A DNA stretch of 13,212 bases from Methanosarcinaceae archaeon (GCA_030655675.1 JAUSPM010000089.1:1-13212); one strand, 5' to 3'; counted from the first letter of the stretch, positions 1 to 7,409 are shown. The notes: generated from the sequence alone by a model not told the origin. A program made the numbers and translations.

Positions 1-47
1 AATACTCAATTTACTAATATCAATTAACCAACCAAGAGAGGTTTTTC

Positions 48-701
48 ATGACAGAAGATGCAGTAATTGGAAGGATAATAAAAGCTCGCACCATCAGTGA
101 TGCGTGGTATCGCGGGCTTAACACGATCTGGAATCATGGCAGTGTAATAACTGATGAAAGGGGGAGCCAGATACGTGAGTTCCTTAACTTGATGATCGTT
201 ATCGAAGACCCGTACACCGACAATATTCCAAAAGACATTTCATGGAATGAAGAGCGTCTGGAAGAATATGCCAAACAGTTGGTAACCGGGGAGAACGTGC
301 AGGATTTTGAATACACCTACGGGCAGCGTCTTCGCAACTGGGATGACAAGGTTGACCAGATCGCTTATGTCATCGAAAAACTAAAAGACAGCAAAACAAC
401 CCGCCGCGCAACTGCAGTTACATGGGTTCCAACAATCGACACTCTTGTAGATGAAGTTCCTTGCATGATAATTGATGACTTCAAAATACGTGAAGGGAAA
501 GTACACCTGACAACACTATTCAGAAGTCACGATTTCGCGGGAGCGTATCCTGCAAACCTTTATGGGCTGTCAAAACTGCTCGAATATGTCGCAGAAAAGG
601 TCGGTGTGCCAGCCGGAAAAATAACAACTATTAGTGTTTCGGCACACATATATGACCACGATTGGGATAATATCGAAGATATTATAAAAGGGGTTCAGTA
701 A
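48..701 (+). CDS. thyA: Thymidylate synthase, methanogen type (ThyA-like, 217 aa)
   Basis: Likely converts dUMP to dTMP in the cytoplasm; in this lineage the one-carbon donor is presumably a methylene-tetrahydrosarcinapterin/methanopterin rather than folate (family inference). The protein is shorter than bacterial ThyA (about 264 aa), as expected for the archaeal methanogen group. Visible landmarks are an Arg pair at residues 119-120 (phosphate binding), the catalytic Cys139 in EVPCM, the RSHDFAGAYPAN block at 159-170 containing the conserved Arg, Asp and Asn, and a C-terminal SAHIYDHD block with His200 and Tyr202 as in dUMP-contacting ThyA segments. The ATG at 48 is preceded by GAGAGG at 36-41, at normal spacing. 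The gene is followed after three bases by aroA, so the two are probably co-transcribed. The promoter probably lies left of the window. The family call is firm; the pterin used is inferred. Confidence 0.9.
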   Translation: MTEDAVIGRIIKARTISDAWYRGLNTIWNHGSVITDERGSQIREFLNLMIVIEDPYTDNIPKDISWNEERLEEYAKQLVTGENVQDFEYTYGQRLRNWDDKVDQIAYVIEKLKDSKTTRRATAVTWVPTIDTLVDEVPCMIIDDFKIREGKVHLTTLFRSHDFAGAYPANLYGLSKLLEYVAEKVGVPAGKITTISVSAHIYDHDWDNIEDIIKGVQ

Positions 702-704
702 AAA

Positions 705-1991
705 ATGAAAGTCGCAGTAAACAAATCAAAAATATTTGGTGAAGTGTACGCACCGCCATCGAAAAGTTACACACACCGGGCAATAACAGTAGCAGCCCTC
801 TCACATGAATCTATAATCCACAAACCATTGCTATCGGCAGATACCATGGCAACTATCAATGCATGCGAAATGTTTGGTGCATACATCGAAAGAACAGATG
901 ACGACGATCTTATCATAAATGGTGTAGATGGAAAGCCCATTGTACCGTGTAATGTAATAGACGTTGCAAATTCAGGAACAACACTGCGTTTCATGACAGC
1001 AATTTCCGCGCTTGCAGATGGCGTAACCGTCCTCACGGGCGACAGTTCCATAAGAGGAAGACCAAACGGACCACTACTTGATGTACTCAACGATCTCGGT
1101 GTTGAAGCATATTCAACACGTGATAACGCTTGCGCACCTCTTGTTGTGCGTGGCGGTCTTAAGGGTGCGATCGTACAGATTGACGGATCAATTAGTTCAC
1201 AATTCATATCTGCACTTTTGATTGCTTGTCCGCTAACGAATAACAGCACTACCCTCTCCATAAAAGGAGAACTTAAATCAAAACCTTATGTCGATGTCAC
1301 ACTCGATATAATCGAAAAGGCAGGTGGGGAAATTCATGTTGATAATACGAACAATATCAAATTCATAATTCCGGCAAACCAGAAATATGATCTCAAAGAA
1401 TATACCGTGCCGGGAGATTTCTCATCCGCATCATACCTGCTTGCCGCTGCCGCAATGACCGGTTCGGAGATTATAGTCAAAAACCTGTTCAGGTCAGAAC
1501 AGGGGGATATTGCCATCATTGATATTCTAAAACGAATGGGTGCGAACATTGAGTGGGATATCGAAGAAGGAATTGTTACATTAAAAGGCGGCGACCTTCA
1601 CGGAACAACAGTTGATGCAGGCGCAACACCTGACCTTGTTCCAACAGTCGCAGTCCTTGCAGCAGTTGCAGACGGCGTGACCGTGATCGAGAACGCTGAA
1701 CATGTCCGGTACAAAGAAACCGATCGACTGCGTGCGATGGCACTGGAACTTACCAAAATGGGAATCAAAGTCAAGGAAGAAACTGACAAACTGACCATTA
1801 CTGGCGGGAATCTCGTTGGAGCTGACGTAAAAGGATGGCATGACCATCGTATAGTAATGGCGCTCACAATTGCCGGAATGGTTGCAGGCAATACAACAGT
1901 TGACACTGCCGAATCCGTTTCAATATCCTATCCTGATTTCTTTGACAAAATGCGCTCATTGGGCGCTGATGTTAATACAATTGAAGAATAG
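705..1991 (+). CDS. aroA: 3-phosphoshikimate 1-carboxyvinyltransferase (EPSP synthase)
   Basis: Cytoplasmic shikimate-pathway enzyme joining shikimate-3-phosphate and phosphoenolpyruvate to give EPSP, the step before chorismate synthase. At 428 aa it has the usual family length. Seen in order: N-terminal PPSKSYTHR with Lys20, Ser21 and Arg25; ANSGTTLR at 88-95 (the counterpart of the bacterial NAGT..R loop); IRGRPNGPL at 116-124; SISSQF at 162-167; VPGDFSSASY at 235-244; catalytic Asp310 in ATPDLVP; RYKETDRLR at 335-343 with Lys337, Glu338, Arg341 and Arg343; and DHR at 380-382. All substrate-contact positions I can check are intact. The start lies three bases after the thyA stop, and AGGGG at 689-693 inside the thyA end serves as ribosome-binding site, suggesting a coupled operon. 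A pyrimidine-rich tract follows the TAG stop. Confidence 0.96.
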   Translation: MKVAVNKSKIFGEVYAPPSKSYTHRAITVAALSHESIIHKPLLSADTMATINACEMFGAYIERTDDDDLIINGVDGKPIVPCNVIDVANSGTTLRFMTAISALADGVTVLTGDSSIRGRPNGPLLDVLNDLGVEAYSTRDNACAPLVVRGGLKGAIVQIDGSISSQFISALLIACPLTNNSTTLSIKGELKSKPYVDVTLDIIEKAGGEIHVDNTNNIKFIIPANQKYDLKEYTVPGDFSSASYLLAAAAMTGSEIIVKNLFRSEQGDIAIIDILKRMGANIEWDIEEGIVTLKGGDLHGTTVDAGATPDLVPTVAVLAAVADGVTVIENAEHVRYKETDRLRAMALELTKMGIKVKEETDKLTITGGNLVGADVKGWHDHRIVMALTIAGMVAGNTTVDTAESVSISYPDFFDKMRSLGADVNTIEE

Positions 1992-2002
1992 GGTGCATTT
2001 CC

Positions 2003-2020
2003 TTATCTTTTCTTTTATTT
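2003..2020 (+). terminator. T-rich tract after aroA
   Basis: A stretch of almost only T with a few A/C (TTATCTTTTCTTTTATTT) begins 11 bases after the aroA stop on the coding strand. Archaeal RNA polymerase commonly stops at such U-rich tracts without a stem-loop, so this is the likely end of the thyA-aroA transcript. No strong hairpin directly precedes it. Inference from base composition and position only. Confidence 0.5.
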
Positions 2021-2028
2021 TAGAGGGT

Positions 2029-2167
2029 GCAGAGTTATTGCCATAACTGTTAACTCGTTTATTTAGTTTCTCTGCGCTCTTGCGACCTGCACGCCCTATG
2101 GGCGTAGCAGGCACTCAACTCCATAGGAGGTGAGTGTGCTCTGCGGTTAAAAAAATCATTGATTTTT
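2029..2167. repeat. Structured intergenic element with tandem hairpins (CGCAGAG-type repeat)
   Basis: Between convergent aroA and mcrA. Seen directly: AGTTAT/ATAACT at 2033-2038 and 2043-2048; a hairpin at 2086-2111 pairing CCTGCACGCCC with GGGCGT(a)GCAGG (one bulge, TAT loop); immediately next a hairpin at 2112-2136 pairing CACTCA.CTCC with GGAG.TGAGTG (one mismatch, ATA loop); and AAAAATCA/TGATTTTT at 2151-2158 and 2160-2167. The hairpins are framed by CTCTGCG at 2070-2076 and again at 2139-2145. Read on the - strand it runs AACCGCAGAG ... CGCAAGAGCGCAGAG, which resembles the dispersed CGCAGAG-rich intergenic repeats of some Methanosarcinales genomes (recollection, not searched). It has no convincing reading frame. 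It could also be a small structured RNA. Confidence 0.45.
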
Positions 2168-2304
2168 GTTATTTTTTGATATAATCCACTCAATGTTAAT
2201 GATATCTTAAAAATTCACAGATAATCAAAAAATCCAAAACACCGCTTGAATATATTCGCTACATAGCCACAGCTACGCGTATTCGATTTTATGGCATTAT
2301 AATC
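2168..2304. other. AT-rich non-coding spacer between the repeat element and the mcr terminator
   Basis: No gene is seen. The stretch is AT-rich, with A- and T-tracts. ATAATCAAAAAA occurs at 2221-2232 and again at 2299-2310, running into the mcr terminator T-tract, and the reverse-complement core TTTTTTGAT lies at 2173-2181. A small TAGC-CACA-GCTA hairpin lies near 2264-2275. These are weak signals in low-complexity sequence. Confidence 0.5.
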
Positions 2305-2340
2305 AAAAAAAAGAAAAAAAGTAGGCGAAACGCCTACTTT
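2305..2340 (-). terminator. Terminator of the mcr operon: perfect hairpin plus T-tract
   Basis: On the - strand, ten bases after the mcrA stop, AAAGTAGGCG pairs perfectly with CGCCTACTTT around a TTT loop (2318-2340). It is followed by TTTTTTT-C-TTTTTTTT (2320 down to 2305). The T-run is on the mcr side only, so the element is directional for mcrBDCGA. A strong stem plus long U-run is unusually bacterial-looking for an archaeon and fits a very highly expressed operon. Confidence 0.85.
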
Positions 2341-2350
2341 AAAGATTTAT

Positions 2351-4066
2351 TTATCTTGCTGGGATAACAAGTGTTCTCTCACCAGCAGGCACGAACTCTC
2401 TCATTGCGCCTCTGCCGAACTCTACTCTAGGCTTCTTGAAGTCGAATGGCATCAAGTCGTCTGCGAAACAGAGTTTGATCAGTGGGTTGACAGCGAATGC
2501 GTCTCCACGACCGGAGTGTGTTGCTGATGCGACACCGGAGTATCCACCCTGGTGACCTACGTTCATTGCGTAGATTGGGTAGTTTGCACCACGGAGTTCA
2601 AGAGGAGCACCCTCGTCGGACTGGTATGAGAATACGTTGGTTGCACCACACTGGTCCTGCAAATCGTAACCGAAGAAACCAAGACGGCCGTGTGCTTCCT
2701 TGTGCAGGTACATTGAAAGGTACCATGCTGAAAGACCAGCGTTTCCGTTTCCGGTTGCAATTGCTACTCCACAGCCTGCTGCTGCTGCAAGAACAGTTGC
2801 TCTCTGGGATCCACCGAAGTGGTCTTCGAGTGTTGTTGGGTATTTCTCGTAGTTCTCCAATCCATAGATTGTGGACTCGGTTGCAATGTCCTTAACAACA
2901 TCGATTGTTGCTTTGACCTTGTTGCTTGTACCGGTCTTTGCTGCACCCTTGTATTTGTCGTTGATGTAATCAACGTTGTAGTACAGGTTGTCATCCAGGA
3001 TATCGTTGGTGTATGCTGCGGTTGCGTACATTGTGAAACCGACACCACCAGACATGTATGATCCTAACCAGATCTGATCATAGAGCATAGATGCTGCTGC
3101 AACTACCTCAAGAGCGACCTTTGCTGGATCTTCCTTGTTTGTTCGGCTTGTCTGAACGATATCAGACATGTGACCGAAGGATAATCCACCAGGTTCGTTA
3201 GGTCCACGTGCACGGCGTGCTGGAAGCATTTCGGACATTGAAACAAGTCCTGCGTGCTTTGCACTGAATGCGAGATCTGCTACTGCTGCTTCACCAGCAC
3301 ACATGTTGTATGCTGCGATGAAGGACATACCGACCTGCATTGCCATCCATCTGGATGTCTGTGCACCATCAGTTGTTCTACTGACGATTGTTGGGATATG
3401 TACAGCCTGCCATGAGGTTTTGCCTATGGATGCTTTGATCTGTGCTGCCTGTTTTTTGTCGAATTCCTTGTTGATGTTGATGACATACTGTTTGTCAATC
3501 TCATCTGCAAGTTCATCGTCACCAGTAAAGACTTTTACGTAACAGTCATCTACCAATGCTGGGTGTGTCTCAACCATGTGTTCCTGAACAATTGCTGCAC
3601 CAGGCATTGCGTGGTTCAACACTTCAAGGTAGTGGTTGATTGTTTCTGGTGTGACTTCCTTACCAAGACGCTTTTCGAGTGTCTCGTGTGCGAGGTCAAG
3701 ACCTACTAAACAGGATCTTCGGATATCATCCCACATCTGCTGCATTGCAGCGTTGTTTACGTAGTGAAGATCGTCACCCTCAACAACCATGTCCGTTCCG
3801 GAAATGGTGTAAGGTGTGAGTTGCCTCTGACCTAGAGGGATACCTGCGCAGTGCATCATTGGGTTGTATGCTGCAAGTCCTCTCTTCTTTGCAATTGCTG
3901 CTCCTGCTGCAGCCATTTCTACCTTTCTTGGGCTCTGTGTGTATCCAAGTCTGAGGTATTTTGCGGTCTTGTCTGTTATACTTCCACCTTTGTTCTGGTT
4001 TGTACCGAACTCCTGGGTGTACTTAACTTCCATAGCCTTCTTAAACATTCTTTCTCTGTCTGCCAT
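2351..4066 (-). CDS. mcrA: Methyl-coenzyme M reductase subunit alpha
   Basis: Catalytic alpha subunit of the (alpha-beta-gamma)2 MCR complex, which interconverts methyl-CoM plus CoB with methane plus heterodisulfide using Ni-F430. At 571 aa it matches Methanosarcinales McrA. By alignment from memory to the M. marburgensis enzyme: the axial Ni ligand is Gln161 (Gln147); active-site Tyr347 (Tyr333); the His271, Arg285, Gln421, Gly466 and Cys473 sites that carry N-methyl, C-methyl, C-methyl, thioamide and S-methyl modifications are all present, as is Asp471. The block LGFFGYDLQDQCG (462-474) is intact. Residue 346, usually Gln in GGVGFTQYATA, is Met (ATG codon). GGTGA at 4072-4076, five bases from the ATG, is a strong ribosome-binding site just past the mcrG stop. 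Last gene of the operon, followed by the hairpin terminator. It may act forward (methanogenesis) or reverse (methane oxidation). Confidence 0.99.
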   Translation of the reverse strand: MADRERMFKKAMEVKYTQEFGTNQNKGGSITDKTAKYLRLGYTQSPRKVEMAAAGAAIAKKRGLAAYNPMMHCAGIPLGQRQLTPYTISGTDMVVEGDDLHYVNNAAMQQMWDDIRRSCLVGLDLAHETLEKRLGKEVTPETINHYLEVLNHAMPGAAIVQEHMVETHPALVDDCYVKVFTGDDELADEIDKQYVININKEFDKKQAAQIKASIGKTSWQAVHIPTIVSRTTDGAQTSRWMAMQVGMSFIAAYNMCAGEAAVADLAFSAKHAGLVSMSEMLPARRARGPNEPGGLSFGHMSDIVQTSRTNKEDPAKVALEVVAAASMLYDQIWLGSYMSGGVGFTMYATAAYTNDILDDNLYYNVDYINDKYKGAAKTGTSNKVKATIDVVKDIATESTIYGLENYEKYPTTLEDHFGGSQRATVLAAAAGCGVAIATGNGNAGLSAWYLSMYLHKEAHGRLGFFGYDLQDQCGATNVFSYQSDEGAPLELRGANYPIYAMNVGHQGGYSGVASATHSGRGDAFAVNPLIKLCFADDLMPFDFKKPRVEFGRGAMREFVPAGERTLVIPAR

Positions 4067-4071
4067 TTATA

Positions 4072-4079
4072 TCACCTCA
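4072..4079 (-). promoter_or_regulatory. mcrA ribosome-binding site overlapping the mcrG stop
   Basis: Reading on the - strand, TGAGGTGA: the mcrG stop TGA (4077-4079) shares its last base position with the AGGTGAT Shine-Dalgarno of mcrA (4071-4077), five bases before the mcrA ATG. The match to the archaeal 16S anti-SD (AUCACCUCC) is near perfect, suggesting coupled and very efficient translation of mcrG and mcrA. Confidence 0.85.
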
Positions 4080-4826
4080 ATTTTTTGGCTGGAATCCATA
4101 TCTGGTTCTCAGTTCCCATACTCTGTGTACCCATTCAACGACTTCTTTGTCGTCTTTGAATGCCACATTGTCTACACGGTAGAAGGTGGTTCTCTTTGCA
4201 GCTTCTGCTTCGGACATTGGCTTACCAAGGTCTACCTTTCTATCGATTGGTACACCGACTTGGTCCTTGTCCTGAATGATGGTTCCGTTCACGAGTCGGC
4301 GTCTGTCGAGCATATCGAACATGACACCGTCTTCCTGAAGACGGCATGAGTGACCGTGGACAGTACATCCTCTAAGGCCGGACAGACCTGGGCAGGTCAT
4401 CTCTGTCTCGAGTTGTTCTTTTGCCACTTCTTCCATATCTCTCTCACGAGCTTCAACGACTTGACGACCGGAAAGAGTTCCTGGGTCGACGCCTCTGTAG
4501 TTGATTGCTGCATGGTAAGATCTAAAGTATGGTGTTGCTGGTGCGTTGTACATTGAGTCAGCGAACTGAACGTATCGTACACGGTCACCTGCTTTTGCAC
4601 CAGGGGTTGCTTCTACAGCTTCCCTTACGGAACATGCTGGCTCACCCATCTCAGCGAGTGGTGGGTGTGTGCTTGGGTAGTCGCTACCTGCTGCACGGTG
4701 TCCGAGACATGCGGTAAGATCTTCATCTGAGATCTCTCGCAATTTCTCAAGGTCACCAGACATGTGCTTTCTTCTGTTAGCTGCAACGGATGTTGCGCCT
4801 GGGTAATATTGTGCTTTGTATGCCAT
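4077..4826 (-). CDS. mcrG: Methyl-coenzyme M reductase subunit gamma
   Basis: Gamma subunit of MCR; it closes the active-site channel and helps bind coenzyme M. At 249 aa it has family length. Seen: N-terminal AQYYPGATSVAANRR (residues 5-19), LREISDEDL (29-37), LGHRAAGSDYPSTHPPL (41-57), GDRVRYVQFADSMYNAP (80-96), RGVDPGTLSGRQ (111-122), where Arg121 corresponds to the CoM-sulfonate-binding Arg120 of M. marburgensis by alignment from memory, and SVHGHS-like TVHGHS near 161-166. The ATG at 4826 is preceded by AAGGAGAG (4834-4841), which overlaps the mcrC TAA stop, so translation is probably coupled to mcrC. No truncation or frame problem is seen. Confidence 0.98.
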   Translation of the reverse strand: MAYKAQYYPGATSVAANRRKHMSGDLEKLREISDEDLTACLGHRAAGSDYPSTHPPLAEMGEPACSVREAVEATPGAKAGDRVRYVQFADSMYNAPATPYFRSYHAAINYRGVDPGTLSGRQVVEARERDMEEVAKEQLETEMTCPGLSGLRGCTVHGHSCRLQEDGVMFDMLDRRRLVNGTIIQDKDQVGVPIDRKVDLGKPMSEAEAAKRTTFYRVDNVAFKDDKEVVEWVHRVWELRTRYGFQPKN

Positions 4827-4839
4827 TGTATTACTCTCC

Positions 4840-5445
4840 TTAGTTGTTTAGCGTAGGTTGCATTATGGATCGTACATCTTTCACGAGTTCGTTCAACTTG
4901 CCCCTTGGACATGTTTCACCTCGCGTGATTCCAGTTACAATTTCCATAACTGTTCCCTTTGTTAGAATATCTGCATTTTTTGGTTTTACTAATCTTGTTT
5001 TAATACCTGCTTCTGCAAAATCCTCGAAATCAACCGGGATCTGACAGACTACTATCGCAGGAATATCCACATTTTCCAAAATCGATCGTGCCTTTCTTAC
5101 TACATGGTCACGTATGTTCCCAAGATGTATTACAGCCAGTTTGTGTCTTTTAATCTGTTCAATCTCTTCGGGACTTATCCCAAAAGAACCTGATTTTAAT
5201 CCTGAATCAGGAATTCCTGAACCACTATTCAACACCATTACACTGACCTGTATATTCTCTCGGCGCATCCCGTATGTGATTTCACATATAGGTTTTGTGA
5301 TGTGTCTTCGACCAGGGCTCATTGCGAGTGCAATCACATCAGGACGACCGGTTTCTGACAGTGTACCTCGCTGAGCGAGTCCTCCGCCTCTACCTATGCC
5401 CATTCCATGTCTGCAATCAACTACCTGAGTTTCCCGATCAAACAT
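4840..5445 (-). CDS. mcrC: Methyl-coenzyme M reductase operon protein C
   Basis: Accessory protein of the mcr operon, not part of the purified enzyme. In methanogens McrC has been found in the ATP-dependent complex that reductively activates MCR to Ni(I); the role here is transferred by family. At 201 aa it has normal length. Seen: an N-terminal VVDCRHGMGIGRGGGLAQRG block (residues 8-27), the most recognisable part of the family, then PDVIALAMSPGRRHITKP (35-52) and ICEITYGMRREN. There is no signal peptide or membrane segment. The ATG at 5445 follows GTGAT (5451-5455) with a five-base spacer, and the mcrD TAA stop (5448-5450) sits inside that spacer, so mcrD and mcrC are closely coupled. Cysteines are few (for example Cys11 and Cys54). 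Confidence 0.95.
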   Translation of the reverse strand: MFDRETQVVDCRHGMGIGRGGGLAQRGTLSETGRPDVIALAMSPGRRHITKPICEITYGMRRENIQVSVMVLNSGSGIPDSGLKSGSFGISPEEIEQIKRHKLAVIHLGNIRDHVVRKARSILENVDIPAIVVCQIPVDFEDFAEAGIKTRLVKPKNADILTKGTVMEIVTGITRGETCPRGKLNELVKDVRSIMQPTLNN

Positions 5446-5447
5446 TT

Positions 5448-5942
5448 TTAATCACTCTTTTGCGCACCAAGGATACATACTTGGTCTTCTACATTTGCTT
5501 TAGGATCCATCATGCCAAGCATTGAAGGATTCGCATTTGGACCATGTTTTGCATAATCAGACACTGTTGCTTTTGAATGGAAGAAATGTCCGGTTCTATA
5601 TTCGAACGGGAATGGCAGTATCTTTTCACAGACTGCTCTGATCTCTTCTTTAACATCAGCATCAGCGATATCAAGTCGTATTCGACCAACACTGATTGAA
5701 AGTTCTATTGCTGTATCAGCAATCTGAACAACTTTTCTGGCAGTGTGGCGTACATCTTCGCCAGTTCCTGGTCCTGCATATACCTTTCTTGGTAAGCGGG
5801 GACCCTGGATCATTGCTCTGGAAATACCTTCAACTTTGTTCAACTCCGTAAGGAGTATCTCCGCGGTTTCAGCATTCAGTAAGCGTGACGGGAAAATTTC
5901 GACCTGAATTCGGCCATCTTTATTTGGAATTATTTCTCTCAT
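5448..5942 (-). CDS. mcrD: Methyl-coenzyme M reductase operon protein D
   Basis: Small accessory protein (164 aa) encoded in nearly all mcr operons. Published work on homologues points to binding of apo- or immature MCR, hence a role in assembly or F430 delivery; that role is taken from the family. Seen: an N-terminal segment QVEIFPSRLLNAETAEILL (residues 13-31) typical of McrD, a central RLPRKVYAGPGTGEDVRHT block, and a C-terminal FEYRTGHFFHSKATVSDY block (near 113-130). There are no transmembrane segments. The ATG at 5942 is preceded by TGAAGGT (5951-5957, - strand), acceptable as a ribosome-binding site. The gap to mcrB is 26 bases, the longest in the operon. Confidence 0.96.
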   Translation of the reverse strand: MREIIPNKDGRIQVEIFPSRLLNAETAEILLTELNKVEGISRAMIQGPRLPRKVYAGPGTGEDVRHTARKVVQIADTAIELSISVGRIRLDIADADVKEEIRAVCEKILPFPFEYRTGHFFHSKATVSDYAKHGPNANPSMLGMMDPKANVEDQVCILGAQKSD

Positions 5943-5968
5943 TGAGTAAAACCTTCAGATATTCTCGC

Positions 5969-7273
5969 TTAGAAACCGCCTGCAACTGCTGCGATTGGCT
6001 CTCTAAATTCTTTCATTGATCCGAACACGTCACCAACAAGGCCGGATGTCATCTCAGGTGTGAACATCTGAGTACCTGCATCAAGAGCAACTGCTGCTGA
6101 GATACATGGAATACCGAAACCTCTGGAGTGTCTTGTTACTACGTGGTTACCGTTGAATACACCAGGTCCACCGCCACCATAAATTGAGTGACTGAAGAAT
6201 GAGAAACCTACTGCAACACCCTGTACCTTACCATAGTCACATCCTGTTAAACCTGTCTCTTTTTCAATGAGGTCATTGAAGTAGAGAAGTGTTGAGGATA
6301 CGTGCTGCGGACTACGTCCTGCACCACAGTTGACTAATGTTGCTGCAAGTGTACCTGCTGCTGTGTATGCGTTCCACAGTGGAACATCGTTTGCTTTGTA
6401 GAACTTGTATCCGGATGGTGCTGTCTTGTCGACTGAAATTACACCGTCTTCGATTGCCTTTCCTACAATTGCCTGTACTACAGTACCGATTGTACCAGTC
6501 TTACCGTTTGTCTTTACAGTGTCGAACACAAGGTTGTTTGCGTTAAGACCCTGGTATGCAAGACCGAGTAACTGGTGTCTTTCGAACATGCCTACTGCAT
6601 TACCCATCTCAATTAATCCTGTCTGCTCATAGATTGAGGACAGTGATGCTGAGTTCATTGCGGACTTTCTTGTGATAGCTGCAATGTGGTTAGCCATGAT
6701 GTTTCTCATTGAGAAACCCAGACCTTCATTCTGCTGTGGGATGCTCAAGATCTGTGCAATGTTTCCGCCCATAAGGTCCATTGTCTGTGGGTAACTTCCC
6801 CAGACTGCTGCCTTTACGATTGGTGCATCGAACATGTCGGTGTTGAACTGGTCAAGAAGCGCCTGTGTGATTGATGCTGCTCCTACTGTGGTTGCGGATA
6901 TGTAATCTGCACCTGCGTCAGTTCTTCCCTTTGGTACCTGAACAAGCAACTGTTTGCCGCCATTCAATGACTTTACGACTGTGTTGTCGCCTGCGTCTAC
7001 CTGCACCAGTTTCTTAACTGCTGCTTCGAGTGCACCTGCGTTTCCAACTACATCGTAGTTGAGTTCACGTCCAAGAATCTGGCGACCTTTTCCACCCATT
7101 CTGCCGCTCGCAAGAGCAGACTGAATTCCGGCTAGGTTGATTGCTACAGATCTCTTGGTATCTGTGATTATCTTACCGACTGCTGTATTTCTGGTTGGCG
7201 AAATTGCCATCAGATCTACGCCACTCTTTAACAGTTTTCCACTGTCGCTGTAGATGTCTATTTTATCAGACAC
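5969..7273 (-). CDS. mcrB: Methyl-coenzyme M reductase subunit beta (GTG start)
   Basis: Beta subunit of MCR, first gene of the operon, 434 aa as in Methanosarcina. Seen: LAGIQSALASGRMGGKGRQ (residues 47-65); AAVWGSYPQTMDLMGGN (155-171); and the active-site block FSFFSHSIYGGGGPG, where Phe359 and Tyr365 match the catalytic-pocket Phe361 and Tyr367 of M. marburgensis and His377 matches CoB-binding His379 (alignment from memory). The start is GTG, not ATG (CAC on the + strand at 7271-7273). It is chosen because AGGAGGAA lies seven bases upstream, the next protein residues match family N-termini (MSDKIDIYSDSGKLL), and no in-frame ATG lies between. The next in-frame Met, residue 22, would remove conserved sequence. 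All of the operon's expression enters through this start. Confidence 0.98.
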   Translation of the reverse strand: MSDKIDIYSDSGKLLKSGVDLMAISPTRNTAVGKIITDTKRSVAINLAGIQSALASGRMGGKGRQILGRELNYDVVGNAGALEAAVKKLVQVDAGDNTVVKSLNGGKQLLVQVPKGRTDAGADYISATTVGAASITQALLDQFNTDMFDAPIVKAAVWGSYPQTMDLMGGNIAQILSIPQQNEGLGFSMRNIMANHIAAITRKSAMNSASLSSIYEQTGLIEMGNAVGMFERHQLLGLAYQGLNANNLVFDTVKTNGKTGTIGTVVQAIVGKAIEDGVISVDKTAPSGYKFYKANDVPLWNAYTAAGTLAATLVNCGAGRSPQHVSSTLLYFNDLIEKETGLTGCDYGKVQGVAVGFSFFSHSIYGGGGPGVFNGNHVVTRHSRGFGIPCISAAVALDAGTQMFTPEMTSGLVGDVFGSMKEFREPIAAVAGGF

Positions 7274-7280
7274 GTATATC

Positions 7281-7288
7281 TTCCTCCT
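7281..7288 (-). promoter_or_regulatory. Ribosome-binding site fixing the mcrB GTG start
   Basis: AGGAGGAA on the - strand, seven bases upstream of GTG at 7271-7273. It is the most complete GGAGG Shine-Dalgarno in the window and compensates for the weaker start codon. Confidence 0.85.
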
Positions 7289-7391
7289 ATTTTAATTATT
7301 CAAGAAATTTTTCACCTAGGAAAACGGAAATAATTAAGCAAGTGTGCTGCTACTCATCTTATTATTTAGATATTAGAAAGTGCAACAACCT

Positions 7392-7409
7392 GTAATTATT
7401 TAGAATTAC
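7392..7409 (-). promoter_or_regulatory. Hairpin in the mcr leader
   Basis: GTAATT (7392-7397) and AATTAC (7404-7409) form a six-base perfect stem with an ATTTAG loop, in the putative untranslated leader of mcrB. ATTATTTAGA is also directly repeated at 7361-7370 and 7395-7404. The stem is AT-rich and weak; a regulatory role is only a suggestion. Confidence 0.25.

Noticed and set aside
767..1261. 164-codon - strand frame inside aroA
   Set aside because: Antisense shadow; aroA is fully supported by conserved motifs on the other strand.
1992..2350. CRISPR array or riboswitch in the aroA-mcrA spacer
   Set aside because: The hairpins are not regularly spaced direct repeats, and the element lies downstream of both flanking genes, so neither a CRISPR nor a 5' riboswitch fits.
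3864..4349. 161-codon open frame on the + strand over mcrA/mcrG
   Set aside because: It lies opposite two certain genes, reads as cysteine/serine/aromatic-rich nonsense, and disappears as an antisense shadow of their codon bias.
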